A stretch of DNA of 21,118 nt, taken from positions 1 to 21,118 of the forward strand of contig JBMNOD010000061.1 in the NCBI GenBank assembly GCA_050942875.1, given 5' to 3'. Every line of letters starts with the position of its first letter. Position 1 is the stretch's first letter. Of the stretch, positions 14,122 through 21,118 are shown piece by piece. The position numbers were made by a program, and so were the translations under genes. The notes below the pieces were generated by a model. The model worked only from the letters and a program-made list of their open reading frames with translations, did not search any database and had not been told where the DNA came from. This DNA is from JAAZAI01 sp050942875. Its GTDB lineage: Bacteria; Verrucomicrobiota; Kiritimatiellia; RFP12; UBA3636.

Positions 14122-15504
14122 TTGAGTACACCTGTCGCTCCAACCGAACCTGAATCATTCGAACTAGGCTGGCACCTGTTCATCTTGTTGCTCGCCATCC
14201 TCGCCAACGCCTTCTTCGCCGCGTCGGAAATCGCCATCATCTCGCTCAACGACGCCAAAGTCCGGCGCGACGCCGACCAGGGCGACAAGATGTCGAAGAT
14301 CCTCCGCAGGTTCATCGACGAACCCGGCCGCTTCCTCGCGACGATCCAGGTGGGCGTCACCCTCGCCGGCTTCCTCGCGTCCGCCTTCGCCGCCGTGACG
14401 TTTGCGCAGCCCCTCGCCCGCTGGTTCTCTTCGCACGCCTGGTGCCCGCTGGCCCACACCACCGTCGAAGGCATCGCAACGATTTTGGTGACGATCATCC
14501 TGGCGTTTCTCACGCTCATCCTCGGCGAGCTCGTCCCCAAGCGCATCGCCATGCAGCACAGCGAACAACTGGCGAGGTTCGTCGCACGGCCCCTGCGCTT
14601 CGTCGCCTCGACCGCCGCGCCCTTCGTCAACTTGCTCAACTTCGCCACCAACCGCATCCTGAACCTCTTCGGCATCGACCCGACCAAAGGCCACGACCGG
14701 GTCTCCGAAGAGGAAATCCGCATGATGGTCGACATCGGCGGCGAAAACGGCTCGATCGAACCACAGGAAAAGAAGATGATCGAGAACGTATTCGAATTCA
14801 ACAACAAGACCGCCGGCGAAATCATGCTGCATCGGCTCGACATCGTGGCGCTGCCCATCGACGTGGAAGAGTCGGAAATCCGCCACACGATCCGAAAAAG
14901 CGGCTTCTCACGCATTCCCATCTACAACGGCTCCATCGACAACATCATGGGCATCCTCAACACGCGCGACTACCTCATCCGCGCACTCGAAGACCGCCCC
15001 CTCAAACTCCCCGAACTGCTGCGAAAACCCTTCTTCGTGCCCGAAACGATTCGCGCCGACATCCTCTTCCAGCAAATGCAAAAAGGCAAGCAGGCCATCG
15101 CCATCGTCCTCGACGAGTTCGGCGGAACAAGCGGCCTCGTCTCCATGGAAGACCTCCTCGAGGAAATCGTCGGCGAAATCTACGACGAATACGACGTCAA
15201 CGTGTTCCCGCCGTCCATTGTCAAACTCTCCGAAACGGAATTCCGAATCGCCGGCGAAGCGGAAATCGACGACGCCGCCGACACGCTCGGCGTCGAGATC
15301 CCGGAAGGCGACTTCACCTCCCTCGGCGGCTTCATCCTCGACAAGCTCGGGAGCATCCCCGAACCCGGCACCCGTCTTGAAATCCCAGAACTCAATCTCG
15401 ACATCACCGTCGAAACCATGGACGGCAACCGGATCGACGACGTCCTCGTCCGCAAAACCGAACCCCCAACACCCCCCTCGGACGATGCCGAGGAAGACGA
15501 CTAG
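14122..15504 (+). CDS. CNNM/CorC-type membrane protein with DUF21, CBS pair and CorC_HlyC domains
   Basis: 460 residues, the normal size for the 'hemolysin family' (TlyC/YfjD-like) proteins, now usually considered Mg2+/Co2+ transport or efflux related. An N-terminal DUF21 membrane domain (about 12-190) contains several hydrophobic helices, opening with FILLLAILANAFFAASEIAII and including LGELVPKRIA. Then come a cytoplasmic linker with SEEEIRMMVDIG, two CBS domains (about 232-357, with RIPIYNGSIDNIMGILNTRDYL and FGGTSGLVSMEDLLEEIVGEI) and a C-terminal CorC_HlyC domain (about 365-445). Start is TTG 14122, 9 bp after hisD; no later in-frame start would keep the first helix. The weak start and lack of a Shine-Dalgarno suggest low or coupled translation. 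'Hemolysin' is a historical name and no toxicity is implied. Confidence 0.93.
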   Translation: MSTPVAPTEPESFELGWHLFILLLAILANAFFAASEIAIISLNDAKVRRDADQGDKMSKILRRFIDEPGRFLATIQVGVTLAGFLASAFAAVTFAQPLARWFSSHAWCPLAHTTVEGIATILVTIILAFLTLILGELVPKRIAMQHSEQLARFVARPLRFVASTAAPFVNLLNFATNRILNLFGIDPTKGHDRVSEEEIRMMVDIGGENGSIEPQEKKMIENVFEFNNKTAGEIMLHRLDIVALPIDVEESEIRHTIRKSGFSRIPIYNGSIDNIMGILNTRDYLIRALEDRPLKLPELLRKPFFVPETIRADILFQQMQKGKQAIAIVLDEFGGTSGLVSMEDLLEEIVGEIYDEYDVNVFPPSIVKLSETEFRIAGEAEIDDAADTLGVEIPEGDFTSLGGFILDKLGSIPEPGTRLEIPELNLDITVETMDGNRIDDVLVRKTEPPTPPSDDAEEDD

Positions 15505-15520
15505 CCCCCGGAGTCCCCCC

Positions 15521-16666
15521 ATGCGAAACACCCACACCCGGCTCCTCCCCGCCCTGATCGCCATCGCGATCGCCTGCTGCCTCCCCCAGACCTCGCACGC
15601 GTTTTTCGGACGCGAAAGGGCCCGCATGCTCAAGCAGGCCGACGCCGTGTTCGAACAAGCCATGAACGCCGGCGAAGAAGGCCGCGTCCTCGACGAAATC
15701 TCGAACCTCATCGAAGCGCGCTCGCAGTACACGCAGATCTACTCGAGGCATCCCGGCTACAACGCCGACTACATCCAGCAACGCGTCGCCACGTGCAGCA
15801 TGCGCATCGCCACGCTCAATGCAAAGATCCGATCAGGCGAAATCACCCTCCCCTCGCCCGATGCCGTTGTCAGCGGCGCCGGCAAGGGGTTCGTCGCGGC
15901 GGACACCGCCGCGCCGGCGACCGACGCAGACATGGCCACCATGCCAATGCCGCCGCTCCTCCCCCCCTCCGCAACAACCGATCTGGCACCCCAACCGGAA
16001 CGACAACCGGCGCCGGAACCCATCCTGGAAACGCCCCTGCGCGTCGCCGTCACGCCGGAACCTGCACCCATCCCGGAACCGGAACCCGAGCCGCAACCCG
16101 AGCCGCAACCCGAGCCGATCCCCACGCAGGCCGTCGCCGCCGGGGCCGATCTCGATTCGCACACACAGCAGATCGTGGCCATCCTCAGCGCCGCCGACGA
16201 CGCCAAGCGCGTGCAACTCGTGCAAGCCATCATCGAGAAAGACGGCCCCTCCCAGGCGATGATCCTCCTCGAAGACCTGGTGGAAGCCGAAGGCGGCAAA
16301 ACCTCGGAGACAACCCGTGCGCTCTTCGTCAAAAGCCTCGTGGCCTGCCGCAACGTCAAACGCGCCACGATCGAACTCGCGGAACTTCGCAAACACTACC
16401 CGGACTCCCCGGCGACCCTGTCGCTCGCGGCGACTGTCGCCGTCCAACAAGGCGACCTCACGGAGGCCATCTTCCAGCTCGACAAACTTGTCGAACGCTT
16501 CCCCGCTTATTCCGACGCCTACGTGAACCTCGCGTACGCCTACTTCATGCTCGATCCCGTCAAAAACCGGGACATGGCCATCGTGTACTACCGCACGGCC
16601 CTCTCCTACGGCGCCAGACGCGATCCGAAGCTGGAAGAAGTCCTTGAACTGGAAATCGAGCCATGA
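15521..16666 (+). CDS. Exported TPR protein with a TonB-like Pro/Glu linker
   Basis: 381 residues from ATG 15521, chosen because GGAG (15510-15513) lies 7 bp upstream and because it begins a good signal peptide (RLLPALIAIAIACCLPQTSHA, predicted cut after Ala27). After a helical section (about 30-115) comes a Pro/Glu/Ala-rich linker (about 150-205) containing PEPQPEPQPEPIP, encoded by 12-bp tandem units. The C-terminal 150 residues read as tetratricopeptide-type helices (SPATLSLAATVAVQQGDLTEAIFQLDKLVERFP, then AYVNLAYAYFML, DMAIVYYRTALSYG). The protein is probably periplasmic or envelope-associated and acts in protein-protein contacts. The stiff linker could span the periplasm, as in TonB, but no TonB domain is seen. 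It overlaps the next gene by ATGA. Confidence 0.85.
   Translation: MRNTHTRLLPALIAIAIACCLPQTSHAFFGRERARMLKQADAVFEQAMNAGEEGRVLDEISNLIEARSQYTQIYSRHPGYNADYIQQRVATCSMRIATLNAKIRSGEITLPSPDAVVSGAGKGFVAADTAAPATDADMATMPMPPLLPPSATTDLAPQPERQPAPEPILETPLRVAVTPEPAPIPEPEPEPQPEPQPEPIPTQAVAAGADLDSHTQQIVAILSAADDAKRVQLVQAIIEKDGPSQAMILLEDLVEAEGGKTSETTRALFVKSLVACRNVKRATIELAELRKHYPDSPATLSLAATVAVQQGDLTEAIFQLDKLVERFPAYSDAYVNLAYAYFMLDPVKNRDMAIVYYRTALSYGARRDPKLEEVLELEIEP
16085..16120 (+). repeat. 12-bp tandem repeat encoding Pro-Glu-Pro-Gln in the TPR gene
   Basis: CCCGAGCCGCAA occurs at 16085-16096 and 16097-16108, and a third unit with a changed end, CCCGAGCCGATC, at 16109-16120. The unit encodes PEPQ. In-frame 12-bp units can change number by slippage without breaking the gene, so linker length may vary between strains. 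Confidence 0.85.
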
Positions 16667-17487
16667 CCGACATCCGAACCTCCCCGACGCCCGAAGACCG
16701 CGCGCGCCTTCTCGCCAAAAAGGCGTTCATCTGCGACATGGACGGCGTGATCTACCACGGCAACAACCTGCTGCCCGGCGCCATCGAATTCACCGAATGG
16801 CTCGAACGCGAAGGGAAGGCGTACCTCTTCCTCACCAACAGCGGCGAGCGCACCCCCCGCGAACTCAGCGAAAAGCTCCGCCGCCTCGGCATCAAGGTCG
16901 ACGAGTCCCACTTCTACACGAGCGCCCTCGCCACCGCGCAGTTCCTCGCCTCGCAGAAGCCCAACGGCTCCGCCTACGTCATCGGCAACTCGGGCCTCAT
17001 CAACGCCCTCTACGAAGCCGGCTACTCGATGAACGACATCGACCCCGACTACGTCGTCGTCAGCGAAACGCCCGAATACAACTACTCCCGCATCTGCCGC
17101 GCCATCAAGCTCGTCCGAGGCGGAGCCAAGCTCATCGGCACCAACCCGGACATGACCGGCCCCGTCGAAGGCGGCGACATCGTCCCGGCCACCGGCGCGC
17201 TCATGGCGCCGATCGAGCTCGCCACCGGCGCCAAACCCTATTTCGTCGGCAAGCCGAACCCGCTCATGATGCGCAACGCACGCGCCAGGCTCGGCGTCCA
17301 GCACGACGAAACCGCCATCGTCGGCGACCGCATGGACACCGACATGATCGCCGGCATCGAGTCCGACATGACCACCGTCCTCGTCCTCAGCGGCGTCACC
17401 TCGCTCGCCGACATCGGCAATTTCGCCTACCGCTCCGACTATGTCTTCGACAATGTCGGCGACATCCTCAAAGGGGCGACCGCATAG
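16663..17487 (+). CDS. HAD-superfamily phosphatase, NagD-like (HAD-IIA)
   Basis: 274 residues. All four HAD motifs are visible: motif I DMDGVIY with nucleophile Asp25 and acid Asp27; motif II TNS with Thr58; Lys197 in GKPNP; motif IV VGDRMDTD with Asp222 and Asp227 for Mg2+. The roughly 120-residue cap between motif II and Lys197 and the G-x-N-P-D-x-T segment fit the HAD-IIA group (NagD, phosphoglycolate and p-nitrophenyl phosphatases). It is a cytoplasmic Mg2+-dependent phosphatase acting on a small phosphorylated metabolite that I cannot name. Its ATG overlaps the stop of the TPR gene, implying coupled translation. Confidence 0.93.
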   Translation: MTDIRTSPTPEDRARLLAKKAFICDMDGVIYHGNNLLPGAIEFTEWLEREGKAYLFLTNSGERTPRELSEKLRRLGIKVDESHFYTSALATAQFLASQKPNGSAYVIGNSGLINALYEAGYSMNDIDPDYVVVSETPEYNYSRICRAIKLVRGGAKLIGTNPDMTGPVEGGDIVPATGALMAPIELATGAKPYFVGKPNPLMMRNARARLGVQHDETAIVGDRMDTDMIAGIESDMTTVLVLSGVTSLADIGNFAYRSDYVFDNVGDILKGATA

Positions 17488-17532
17488 CAACAACCTGGCC
17501 GCGCAGAGGCAATCGCGGAGGAGATGAACAAA

Positions 17533-18861
17533 ATGTCCAAGACCGTTACGTTGAAGATCGACAACATTTCATTGGATGATGGCTGGGATGTCATCGTCGC
17601 CGGCGGCGGCCCCGCCGGCTGCACATCGGCCATCGCCGCGGCGAGAGCCGGCGCCAAGGTGCTGCTGCTGGAACGCACCGGCGCGCTGGGCGGCATGGGC
17701 ACGATGGGGCTCGTCCCCGCCTGGTGTCCGTTCTCCGACGGCATTCGCCTCGTGTACCAGGGATTGGCCGAAAAGGTGCTGCGCGAGACCATGGCCGGGA
17801 TGCCGCACCTGAAGCCCGAGCAAGTCAACTGGACGCCGATCGACCCCGAACGGCTGAAGCGCGTTTACGACGACCTCGTCCTCGGTTCCGGCGCCAAAAT
17901 ACGCTTTGAGACGACCGTCTGCGGCGTCGCGAAGGACGATGCGGGCAACATCACCGCCCTCTATGCGGCAAGCAAGCGAGGAATCGAAGCATTCGCCGCA
18001 AAGGTGTTCGTCGACTGCACAGGCGACGCCGATCTTGCAGCATGGGCCGGCGCCCCCTGGGAAAAAGGCGGCGCCGACGGCGCGCTCCAGGCGGCGACGC
18101 ATTGCTTCATGCTCGCCAACGTCAACCAATACAGCTACAACTACGAGCAGACGAGCGGCACGCTCCATTCCCAGATGATCAAACTCGCCGAATCCGGCAA
18201 GTATCCGCTCATCACCGATGGACACGGCTGCAACTCCCTGATCGGCCCCGGCGTCGTCGGCTTCAATTCCGGGCACATCTGGAACGTCGACAACACCGAT
18301 CCCGACAACGTGACCGATGCCTACGTCGAAGGCCGCCGAAAGGCTGCGCAGTTCAGGGACGGCCTGGCCGAGTTCTTCCCCAAGTCGTTCGCGGGGGCCT
18401 TCGTCGCGCAAACGGCGCCGCTGATGGGCGTTCGCGAAACACGGCGCATCGTCGGCGACTACGTCCTGACGCTCGACGACTACATGGATCGAGCCTCCTT
18501 CCCCGACGAGATTTGCCGCAACAACTACTACGTCGACGTCCATCGGTCGAAAGAAGAAAAAGCGTCGGGCCGCCAATACGATTACGAGCCCAGACGCTAT
18601 GGCAAAGGCGAAAGCCACGGCGTGCCCTACCGCTGCCTGATCCCCAAGACGCTCCGCAACGTCCTCGTCGCAGGCCGCTGCATTTCCACGGACCGCCCCG
18701 TCCAAGGCTCCACCCGCGTCATGCCCGTCTGCCTGGCGATGGGCGAAGCCGCCGGCACCGCGGCCGCCATGGCCGCCGCCGCCGAAGGCGACGTCCGCGC
18801 CGACGTCAATGCCGACGCCCTCCGCGCCACCCTCCGCGAAAACGGCGCGTATCTGCCGTAG
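17533..18861 (+). CDS. FAD-dependent oxidoreductase (PF12831-like)
   Basis: 442 residues from ATG 17533. This start is preferred over ATG 17524 because GGAGGAG (17517-17523) abuts the first ATG but lies 9 bp from the second. The Rossmann FAD motif is clear: VIVAGGGPAGCTSAIAAARAG (G24, G26, G29), with Glu48 at the end of the second strand, then GALGGMGTMGL. The C-terminal FAD-contact segment GRCISTD...GSTRVMPVCLAMGEAAGTAAA (about 378-412) and a central DCTGDADLAAWAG match the FAD_oxidored family. Such enzymes are abundant in PVC bacteria, often near sugar-degradation genes, but here no such neighbour is seen, so the substrate is unknown. It ends the plus-strand run. Confidence 0.92.
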   Translation: MSKTVTLKIDNISLDDGWDVIVAGGGPAGCTSAIAAARAGAKVLLLERTGALGGMGTMGLVPAWCPFSDGIRLVYQGLAEKVLRETMAGMPHLKPEQVNWTPIDPERLKRVYDDLVLGSGAKIRFETTVCGVAKDDAGNITALYAASKRGIEAFAAKVFVDCTGDADLAAWAGAPWEKGGADGALQAATHCFMLANVNQYSYNYEQTSGTLHSQMIKLAESGKYPLITDGHGCNSLIGPGVVGFNSGHIWNVDNTDPDNVTDAYVEGRRKAAQFRDGLAEFFPKSFAGAFVAQTAPLMGVRETRRIVGDYVLTLDDYMDRASFPDEICRNNYYVDVHRSKEEKASGRQYDYEPRRYGKGESHGVPYRCLIPKTLRNVLVAGRCISTDRPVQGSTRVMPVCLAMGEAAGTAAAMAAAAEGDVRADVNADALRATLRENGAYLP

Positions 18862-18913
18862 GAGGCGTCCACGCCCCCGTTCGCAGCGAAGCGGCGCACG
18901 TTCACGAGATGCG

Positions 18914-18941
18914 AGTTGGGAGTGCGGGAGTGCGGGAGTTG
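18914..18941. repeat. Tandem octamer AGTGCGGG with degenerate ends
   Basis: AGTTGGG (18914-18920), AGTGCGGG (18921-18928), AGTGCGGG (18929-18936) and AGTTG (18937-18941) run head to tail. This is the same style of non-coding short-word repetition as at 355-640 but with another unit sequence. Confidence 0.8.
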
Positions 18942-19029
18942 CCGCAAGGCATCGCCATCGCTGGTCGCGAACGTGTGCGAGTACGTGTTGAACGTGTACA
19001 ATCGGCACAGCCCACCCTCGCCTCTCCCG

Positions 19030-19054
19030 TGGGCGGGCACCGTGTGCCCTCCCA
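19030..19054. terminator. Hairpin that may end the seven-gene transcript
   Basis: GGGCAC (19035-19040) pairs with GTGCCC (19044-19049) around a 3-nt loop. After one C/T mismatch the stem continues with TGGG (19030-19033) and CCCA (19051-19054), ten pairs in all. No T tract follows, so a factor-dependent or weak terminator, or a dispersed repeat, is more likely than a classical intrinsic terminator. Confidence 0.4.
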
Positions 19055-19163
19055 AACCAAACGTCCGCCCGCTCGCCCGCGCCCTGCGCTTTTTCTCGCC
19101 TCCCACTTTCCACCTGCTCAAAGCCACCCGGGCCGACGGCCTCGCCGCCGGTCGCCTTTGAGC

Positions 19164-19192
19164 TTGCATCCCCTCCCCGCTCATGGTTAAAT
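19164..19192 (+). promoter_or_regulatory. Weak candidate sigma70-type promoter for proS
   Basis: TTGCAT (19164-19169) and TTAAAT (19187-19192) are separated by 17 bp, with 3 of 6 and 4 of 6 matches to the sigma70 consensus. It is one of the few AT-richer spots in the region and would leave a leader of roughly 95 nt before the proS ATG. The match is modest and the PVC promoter consensus may differ. Confidence 0.3.
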
Positions 19193-19292
19193 GTATGGCG
19201 TGGCGTGATATTCACCCACACACTCCCGACGGCTGCCGCCCGCATTCGCCCGCAGCCCTTCATTCTATCGCTCCACGAAACATCCGTATTCC

Positions 19293-20999
19293 ATGCGCTG
19301 GTCCAAAACTCTGCTCACAACGCTTCGCGACGATCCCCAAGAAGCCGAAATTCCCTCCCACAAACTGTTGCTGCGAGCCGGCCTTCTCCGCAAGGTCTCA
19401 GGAGGCCTCTACATTTTCACCCCGATCGGCCTCCGCGTCCTCCACAAAGTCGAGCGCATCATCCGCGAGGAAATGGATCGCGCCGGCGCCCAGGAAATCC
19501 TGATGCCCGCGCTCCAGCCCATCGAACTGTGGGAGGCCTCCGGCCGCGCCGACCAGATGGGCGCCACGATGTTCCGCCTCAAAGACCGCCAGGAGCGCAT
19601 GATGATCCTCGGCCCCACGCACGAGGAAGTCGTCACCGACTACATCGCCCATGAGATCAGCTCCTACCGCCAGCTCCCCTGCACGGTGTACCAGATCCAG
19701 ACGAAGTTCCGCGATGAAATCCGCCCGCGCTTCGGCCTCATGCGCGCCAAGGAGTTCATCATGAAGGACGCCTACAGCTTCGACGTCTCCCTCGAAGCGG
19801 CCGACGCCAGCTATCAGGCGATGTACGATGCCTACGTCCGCATCTTCGCCCGCTGCGGCCTCGTCGCCAAGGCCGTCGAGGCCGACACCGGCGCCATCGG
19901 CGGCAGCCACTCCCACGAGTTCATGGTCCTCGCCCCCTCCGGCGAAGACGGCATCCTCCACTGCGAAGCCTGCGGCTACGCCGCCAACCAGGAACGCGCC
20001 GAGCGCCGCACCCCCGGCTCCGCCTTCGCCGAAAAGCGCGGCGAACCCACCGAAGTCCCCACCCCCGGCGCCCGCACCGTCGAGGAATCCGCCAAGGCCG
20101 TCGGCGTCCCCGACGAGCAAATCGTCAAGTCCATCGTCTACCTCGCCGACGGCAAGCCCGTCCTGGCCTGCGTGGCCGGCGCCCGTGAAATCAACGAGTG
20201 CAAGCTGCGCCGCGTCCTGGGCGCCACCCTGCTCGAGATGGCGGACGACGACGCCACCGCGCGCCACATCGGCCCCGTCGGCTCCATCGGCCCCGTCGGC
20301 GCCAAAATCCCGGTCTATGCCGACATCGGCCTCAAAGGCGCGCAGGACGTCGTGGTCGGCGCCAACAAGCACGAGTTCCACATCAAGCACGTCTCGCTTG
20401 AAGAACATGCCGCCATCGCCGCGTGGGTGGACATCGCCACCGTCGAAGCCGGCGACGCCTGCGGCAAATGCGGCGAACCCCTCGCCACCGCCCGCGGCAT
20501 CGAAGTCGGCCACGTCTTCAAGCTCGGCGCCAAGTACACCAAGGTTTTCGACGCCACGTTCCTCGACGCCCAGACACAATCCAACGTGATGGTCATGGGC
20601 TGCTACGGAATCGGCGTCACCCGCACGATGCAGGCCATCGTCGAACAGAACTTCGACAAGGACGGCATCGTCTGGCCCGCTTCCGTCTCCCCCTTCCAGG
20701 TCGCCCTGCTGCCGCTCGACGCGGCGAAGGACGAGGCGAGCCGCCAGGCCGCCGAGGAGCTCGAGCGCGCCCTCGTCGAACGGGGCATCGACGTCTTCGT
20801 CGATGACCGCGACGAACGCCCCGGCGTGAAGTTCAAGGACGCCGACCTCATCGGCTGCACCGTCCGCGTCGTCGTCGGCGCGCGTTCGCTGGAGAAAGGC
20901 GGCGTCGAAATCCGTCTGCGCAAGACGGGCGAGACGTCGATCGTCCCTCTCGCCGACGCACCCGACGCCATCGCGGCGCTCCTGGACCGCCACTACTAA
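19293..20999 (+). CDS. proS: Prolyl-tRNA synthetase, bacterial type with editing insertion
   Basis: 568 residues, the usual length for bacterial-type ProRS. It charges tRNA-Pro with proline using ATP in the cytoplasm. Class II catalytic motif 2 is FRDEIRPRFGLMRAKEF (from residue 139), followed by MKDAYSF; motif 3 is GCYGIGVTR (436-444). Between them, about residues 225-400, sits the YbaK-like insertion that hydrolyses mischarged Ala-tRNA-Pro. Its conserved lysine appears intact as Lys304 in INECKL, and GSIGPVG is present. Two Cys pairs, CEACGYAANQE and CGKCGEPL, flank the insertion as in other bacterial ProRS. A C-terminal anticodon-binding domain (about 470-568) ends in RHY. ATG 19293 gives the standard N-terminus MRWSKTLLTTLRDDP; no clear Shine-Dalgarno precedes it. 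Confidence 0.98.
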   Translation: MRWSKTLLTTLRDDPQEAEIPSHKLLLRAGLLRKVSGGLYIFTPIGLRVLHKVERIIREEMDRAGAQEILMPALQPIELWEASGRADQMGATMFRLKDRQERMMILGPTHEEVVTDYIAHEISSYRQLPCTVYQIQTKFRDEIRPRFGLMRAKEFIMKDAYSFDVSLEAADASYQAMYDAYVRIFARCGLVAKAVEADTGAIGGSHSHEFMVLAPSGEDGILHCEACGYAANQERAERRTPGSAFAEKRGEPTEVPTPGARTVEESAKAVGVPDEQIVKSIVYLADGKPVLACVAGAREINECKLRRVLGATLLEMADDDATARHIGPVGSIGPVGAKIPVYADIGLKGAQDVVVGANKHEFHIKHVSLEEHAAIAAWVDIATVEAGDACGKCGEPLATARGIEVGHVFKLGAKYTKVFDATFLDAQTQSNVMVMGCYGIGVTRTMQAIVEQNFDKDGIVWPASVSPFQVALLPLDAAKDEASRQAAEELERALVERGIDVFVDDRDERPGVKFKDADLIGCTVRVVVGARSLEKGGVEIRLRKTGETSIVPLADAPDAIAALLDRHY

Positions 21000-21025
21000 C
21001 CCGGCCATAATTCATGCTGCAAATC

Positions 21026-21081
21026 AGGGGCACGGGTTTTCCAACCCGTGGACGAACACGGACAGGAATGTCCGTGCCCCT
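21026..21081. repeat. Twin-hairpin REP/BIME-like element downstream of proS
   Basis: A 56-bp structured element begins 27 bp after the proS stop. Hairpin A (21031-21050) has stem CACGGGTT/AACCCGTG with loop TTCC. Hairpin B (21057-21076) has stem CACGGACA/TGTCCGTG with loop GGAA. Both have perfect 8-bp stems and 4-nt loops, and the loops are complementary to each other. Outer AGGGG (21026-21030) pairs with CCCCT (21077-21081), closing a three-way junction. Alternatively AGGGGCACGG and CCGTGCCCCT form one 10-bp outer stem. A GTGG tetranucleotide just precedes hairpin B, as in REP sequences. It is probably a dispersed extragenic palindrome that may also act as a transcript end; a few T residues follow. 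Confidence 0.7.
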
Positions 21082-21118
21082 TTCCCAACGCCAAATTCCA
21101 GATCCCATGCCTCAATCT

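Larger units (their letters stand above)
18862..19292. other. 431-bp intergenic region before proS
   Basis: No convincing gene was found on either strand; open frames here are extensions or shadows of neighbours. The region contains an octamer tandem repeat (18914-18941), an imperfect GAACGTGT/GTACGTGT word series (18969-18999), a hairpin (19030-19054) and a possible promoter (19164-19192). The last 100 bp before the proS ATG contain no strong ribosome site. Confidence 0.6.

Noticed and set aside
15521..15600. Lipoprotein signal in the TPR protein (AIACC)
   Set aside because: The residues before either Cys do not fit the lipobox well, and a standard signal-peptidase site (SHA-FF) follows.
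17569..21008. Minus-strand open frames opposite the FAD oxidoreductase and proS (17569-19263, 19398-21008)
   Set aside because: Both are shadows of well-identified enzymes; no domain or ribosome site supports them.

Overview
This GC-rich window carries one giant minus-strand surface-protein gene, a run of seven closely spaced plus-strand genes divergent from it, a separate proS, and the tail of one further gene at the left edge. The best guess for the source is a member of the PVC group (Verrucomicrobiota, Kiritimatiellota or Lentisphaerota) or a similar environmental bacterium. The reasons are the giant DUF2341/LamG/DUF11/SdrD-B-like protein ending in a TSP3 calcium motif plus a small C-terminal module, the small secreted 'ERxPFG-PPPP' protein resembling GspC/PilP, the PF12831-type FAD oxidoreductase, and intergenic DNA built from short tandem 'words'. 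This is inference from family knowledge; no 16S or ribosomal marker is present.

Layout. 3-278: C-terminal tail of an unidentified plus-strand protein. 279-645: non-coding DNA made of a 37-bp direct repeat and several different 7- to 12-bp tandem repeats. 646-10023 (minus): a 3125-residue predicted exported modular protein. 10024-10213: divergent intergenic region with a palindrome in the leader of the giant gene. 10214-18861 (plus): GspC/PilP-like secreted protein, uridine-kinase-like P-loop kinase, histidinol dehydrogenase (hisD), CNNM/CorC-type CBS membrane protein, secreted TPR protein with a Pro/Glu linker, NagD-like HAD phosphatase, FAD-dependent oxidoreductase. Two junctions are ATGA overlaps and the other gaps are 9-45 bp, so this looks like one or a few transcription units. 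18862-19292: non-coding, with another octamer tandem repeat, a hairpin and a weak candidate promoter. 19293-20999: prolyl-tRNA synthetase (proS). 21026-21081: a compact twin-hairpin REP/BIME-like element.

How the genes relate. The plus-strand run mixes housekeeping functions (nucleoside phosphorylation, histidine synthesis, phosphatase) with envelope proteins (GspC/PilP-like, CBS membrane protein, TPR protein). I see no single pathway joining them. The giant protein is probably a cell-surface or extracellular multi-domain adhesin/lectin-like protein. No CRISPR array, rRNA, tRNA, transposase or phage gene was recognised. I do not see a clear new defence or mobile system; the least explained signals are the intergenic repeat mosaic, the twin hairpins with complementary loops, and uncharacterised domains in the giant protein.
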